From Lachnospiraceae bacterium UBA7093 (GTDB lineage: Bacteria; Bacillota; Clostridia; Lachnospirales; Lachnospiraceae), in contig DKYT01000062.1 in NCBI GenBank assembly GCA_002492465.1, positions 12,589 to 76,588 on the forward strand: a stretch of 64,000 bases of DNA, given 5' to 3'. The notes beneath the pieces are model-generated. The model made no database searches and was not told where the DNA came from. It was given only the letters and a program-made list of their open reading frames with translations. Below, one piece after another: positions 61,979-64,000 of the stretch (within the stretch, counting starts at the first letter, position 1; each line of letters opens with the position of its first letter). The position numbers and the translations under genes are program-made.

Positions 61979-63976
61979 ATGAATGCAGCGGAAAAGTACG
62001 GAAAATCTTATTTTATGCCCCCCCAGATAACCTATGACTGGGTGAAAAAGGATACCATCACGTCGCCCCCGATCTGGTGCAGTGTGGATTTAAGGGATGG
62101 AAACCAGGCGTTGATCGAGCCTATGGGGCTGGAAGAAAAGCTTGCCTTTTTCAGGATGCTGGTGGAGATCGGTTTTAAGGAGATTGAAGTGGGTTTCCCG
62201 GCGGCGTCTGATACGGAATACCAGTTTGTAAGAGCATTGATCGAGAGAAATATGATACCCGGGGATGTGACCATTCAGGTGCTGACCCAGGCGAGGGAGC
62301 ATATTATCCGAAAAACCTTTGAGGCGGTGAAGGGCGCGCCATCGGCAATCGTGCATCTATATAATTCCACGTCGGTTGCCCAGCGGGAGCAGGTGTTCCG
62401 CAAGACCAAGGAAGAGATAAAGCAGCTTGCCGTGGACGGCGCAAAGCTCCTTAAGGAGATTGCCGAAGAGACGGAAGGGAATTTTACCTTTGAGTACAGT
62501 CCGGAAAGCTTTCCCGGAACAGAGGTGGAATATGCAGTGGAGGTGTGCAACGGGGTACTGGAAGTATGGCAGCCTGCAAAGGAGCATAAGGCGATCATCA
62601 ACATCCCTACCACAGTACAGATCGCCATGCCCCATGTGTTTGCCTGCCAGGTGGAATATATCCATAAGCATTTAAAATACAGGGACGCAGTGGTTTTAAG
62701 CGTACATCCTCACAACGACAGGGGATGCGGCGTCAGCGACGGAGAGTTTGGCGTATTGGCGGGAGCGGACCGGATAGAGGGGACGCTGTTTGGCAACGGA
62801 GAGCGGACCGGCAATGTGGATCTGGTTACCCTTGCCATGAACATGGTGTGCCACGGAGTAGAGCCGGGGCTGGATTTTAGCAATATCAGCAAAATTCGGG
62901 AAACCTACGAGCTGCTTACCGGCATGAGGGTTCATGAGAGAACCCCTTATGCGGGAGACTTGGTATTTACCGCCTTTTCCGGTTCCCATCAGGACGCCAT
63001 ATCCAAGGGAATGGCATGGCGGGATGCAGGCAAAAGCGGAAAGCGCTGGGATGTTCCCTACCTGCCCATCGATCCCCAGGATCTGGGGAGAGAGTATGAA
63101 TCCGACGTAATCCGGATTAACAGCCAGTCGGGCAAGGGCGGAATCGCCTTTATCCTGAAACAGAATTTCGGGATGGGGCTGCCTGATAAAATGAAGGAAG
63201 AGGTAGGCTACCTGATGAAGGGCATCTCTGATCAGAGACATAAAGAGCTTACGCCGGAGGATATTTATCAGATTTTTGAAGACCATTATATCCGCCAGAG
63301 AGAGGTCTTTGACATTCCGGAATGTCACTTTAAGCAGGTGGACGGAGGGATTTCCGCGGAGGTGACCATTGAGCAGAACAAGGAGAGAAGAGTCATTGAA
63401 ACTTCCGGAAACGGACGTCTGGATGCAGTCAGCAACGCCATTAAGCTGTATTTCGGAGTCAGCTATGAGCTGTCGGTTTATGAGGAGCATGCCGTATCCA
63501 GAGGCTCATCCTCCAGGGCGGCAGCGTATGTGGGAATATTAAAGAGCGGAAAAATGTACTGGGGCGTAGGGCTTGACGAGGATATTATCAAAAGCTCTAT
63601 TGCAGCATTGGTTTCCGCAGGCAATAAAATGACCCTGAGCGAGAACATACGGGAGGGAAGAGAAGAGCGGATTGTGGACATTATGCGGTATGTGCAGAAT
63701 CATTATAAGGATGTGACCCTTGAGCGGCTTTCAGAGAATTTCCACCTTTCCAGTCCCTATCTTTCCAAATATATCAAGGAACACACAGGAGCTACCTTTC
63801 AGGAGGCGGTGAAAAAGGCGAGAATGAAGAAGGCGCGGGCGATGCTGAAAGAGACGAATCAGACGGTGGAGAGCATTGCGGCAAGCGTGGGGTATGAGAC
63901 GGTAGAGCATTTTAACAGACTGTTTAAAAAGACCTATGGGATGACACCGGTGCAGTTCAGGCGGGAGAACAGGTAA
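61979..63976 (+). CDS. leuA: 2-isopropylmalate synthase with C-terminal AraC-type DNA-binding domain
   Basis: Protein of 665 residues. The catalytic TIM barrel of alpha-isopropylmalate synthase (first step of leucine synthesis) shows VDLRDGNQALIEPM near residue 37, SVHPHNDRGCG (metal His) and FGNGERTGNVDLV. The LeuA regulatory dimer domain follows (DGGISAEVTIEQNKERRVIE to IKSSIAALVSAGNKM, about 435-550), where leucine binds in the family. The frame then continues with 108 residues (from base 63650) forming a complete AraC-type double helix-turn-helix (LERLSENFHLSSPYLSKYI and VESIAASVGYETVEHFNRLF, then YGMTPVQFRRENR). Ordinary LeuA ends before this. The enzyme may also be a leucine-responsive regulator. 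ATG 61979 has AGAGGAAG eight bases upstream. Confidence 0.9.
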   Translation: MNAAEKYGKSYFMPPQITYDWVKKDTITSPPIWCSVDLRDGNQALIEPMGLEEKLAFFRMLVEIGFKEIEVGFPAASDTEYQFVRALIERNMIPGDVTIQVLTQAREHIIRKTFEAVKGAPSAIVHLYNSTSVAQREQVFRKTKEEIKQLAVDGAKLLKEIAEETEGNFTFEYSPESFPGTEVEYAVEVCNGVLEVWQPAKEHKAIINIPTTVQIAMPHVFACQVEYIHKHLKYRDAVVLSVHPHNDRGCGVSDGEFGVLAGADRIEGTLFGNGERTGNVDLVTLAMNMVCHGVEPGLDFSNISKIRETYELLTGMRVHERTPYAGDLVFTAFSGSHQDAISKGMAWRDAGKSGKRWDVPYLPIDPQDLGREYESDVIRINSQSGKGGIAFILKQNFGMGLPDKMKEEVGYLMKGISDQRHKELTPEDIYQIFEDHYIRQREVFDIPECHFKQVDGGISAEVTIEQNKERRVIETSGNGRLDAVSNAIKLYFGVSYELSVYEEHAVSRGSSSRAAAYVGILKSGKMYWGVGLDEDIIKSSIAALVSAGNKMTLSENIREGREERIVDIMRYVQNHYKDVTLERLSENFHLSSPYLSKYIKEHTGATFQEAVKKARMKKARAMLKETNQTVESIAASVGYETVEHFNRLFKKTYGMTPVQFRRENR

Positions 63977-64000
63977 AACGAACACCGTCGCGCTCCGCGG
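63977..64000 (-). repeat. Inverted, diverged copy of the 37-bp repeat, cut by window end
   Basis: Read on the minus strand, GACGGTGTTCGTT matches the end of the 37-bp unit at 60221 (GGCGGTGTTCGTT), and CGCGGAGCG matches CGCAAAGCG with two changes. It begins directly after the leuA stop. Confidence 0.55.

Overview
The window reads as chromosomal DNA of a gut-type Clostridia, most likely a Lachnospiraceae member. This is inferred from strong AGGAGG ribosome sites, the LL-diaminopimelate aminotransferase (DapL) lysine route, an FprA flavodiiron protein, glnA paired with an ANTAR antiterminator, YesM/YesN two-component proteins, a MalF/MalG-type sugar ABC transporter lacking its own ATPase, and DUF368, DUF5684, FRG and Rpn families. 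No rRNA, tRNA, CRISPR array, intact integrase or transposase was seen. Gene density is high and genes form short same-strand operons.

Layout. 1-11.8 kb: a sugar-phosphorylase locus (GH94 phosphorylase cut by the window edge, phosphohexomutase, a chemoreceptor broken by an amber codon, YesM kinase, lipoprotein plus two permeases, YesN regulator). 11.9-15.8 kb: CarD-like regulator, histidine phosphatase, and a Tet(M)-like GTPase fused to a YacP/Rae1-type NYN nuclease. 15.9-21.2 kb (minus): a four-gene operon with a lipoprotein, a GT39-like membrane protein, a ParB-like/BMP fusion and a phosphoesterase. 21.3-30.4 kb: acyltransferase, a Cys/His-repeat surface protein, an amino-acid ABC transporter with an ARG-box-like palindrome, a membrane protein and a GT2 glycosyltransferase; two related long inverted-repeat elements sit between these genes. 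30.4-36.6 kb: hisC, DUF368 flippase, methyltransferase, Hsp33, NAD synthetase and a small membrane protein. 36.7-38.5 kb: FRG-domain gene and an Rpn remnant. 38.5-41.8 kb: glnA with an attenuator-like leader, its ANTAR partner, and an unknown protein. 41.9-55.3 kb: MmcQ/YjbR, hemerythrin, DedA, GT4, an OmpR/HK pair, recQ, transglutaminase-like protein, dapF-dapL, and a sigma/anti-sigma pair. 55.4-58.4 kb: an apparently more AT-rich MarR-RNHCP-MATE-wHTH block that looks acquired. 58.5-64 kb: DUF5684 membrane protein, a decayed Rpn nuclease, a tandem copy of a dispersed repeat, FprA, and a 2-isopropylmalate synthase with an AraC-type DNA-binding domain fused to its C terminus, preceded by a third long inverted-repeat element.

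The most promising unusual items are the LeuA-AraC fusion (possible leucine-sensing trigger enzyme), the ribosomal GTPase-NYN nuclease fusion, the E1/E2 fold-back element family with a shared core and unrelated arms, and the glnA leader with an ANTAR-type hexaloop hairpin followed by a terminator.
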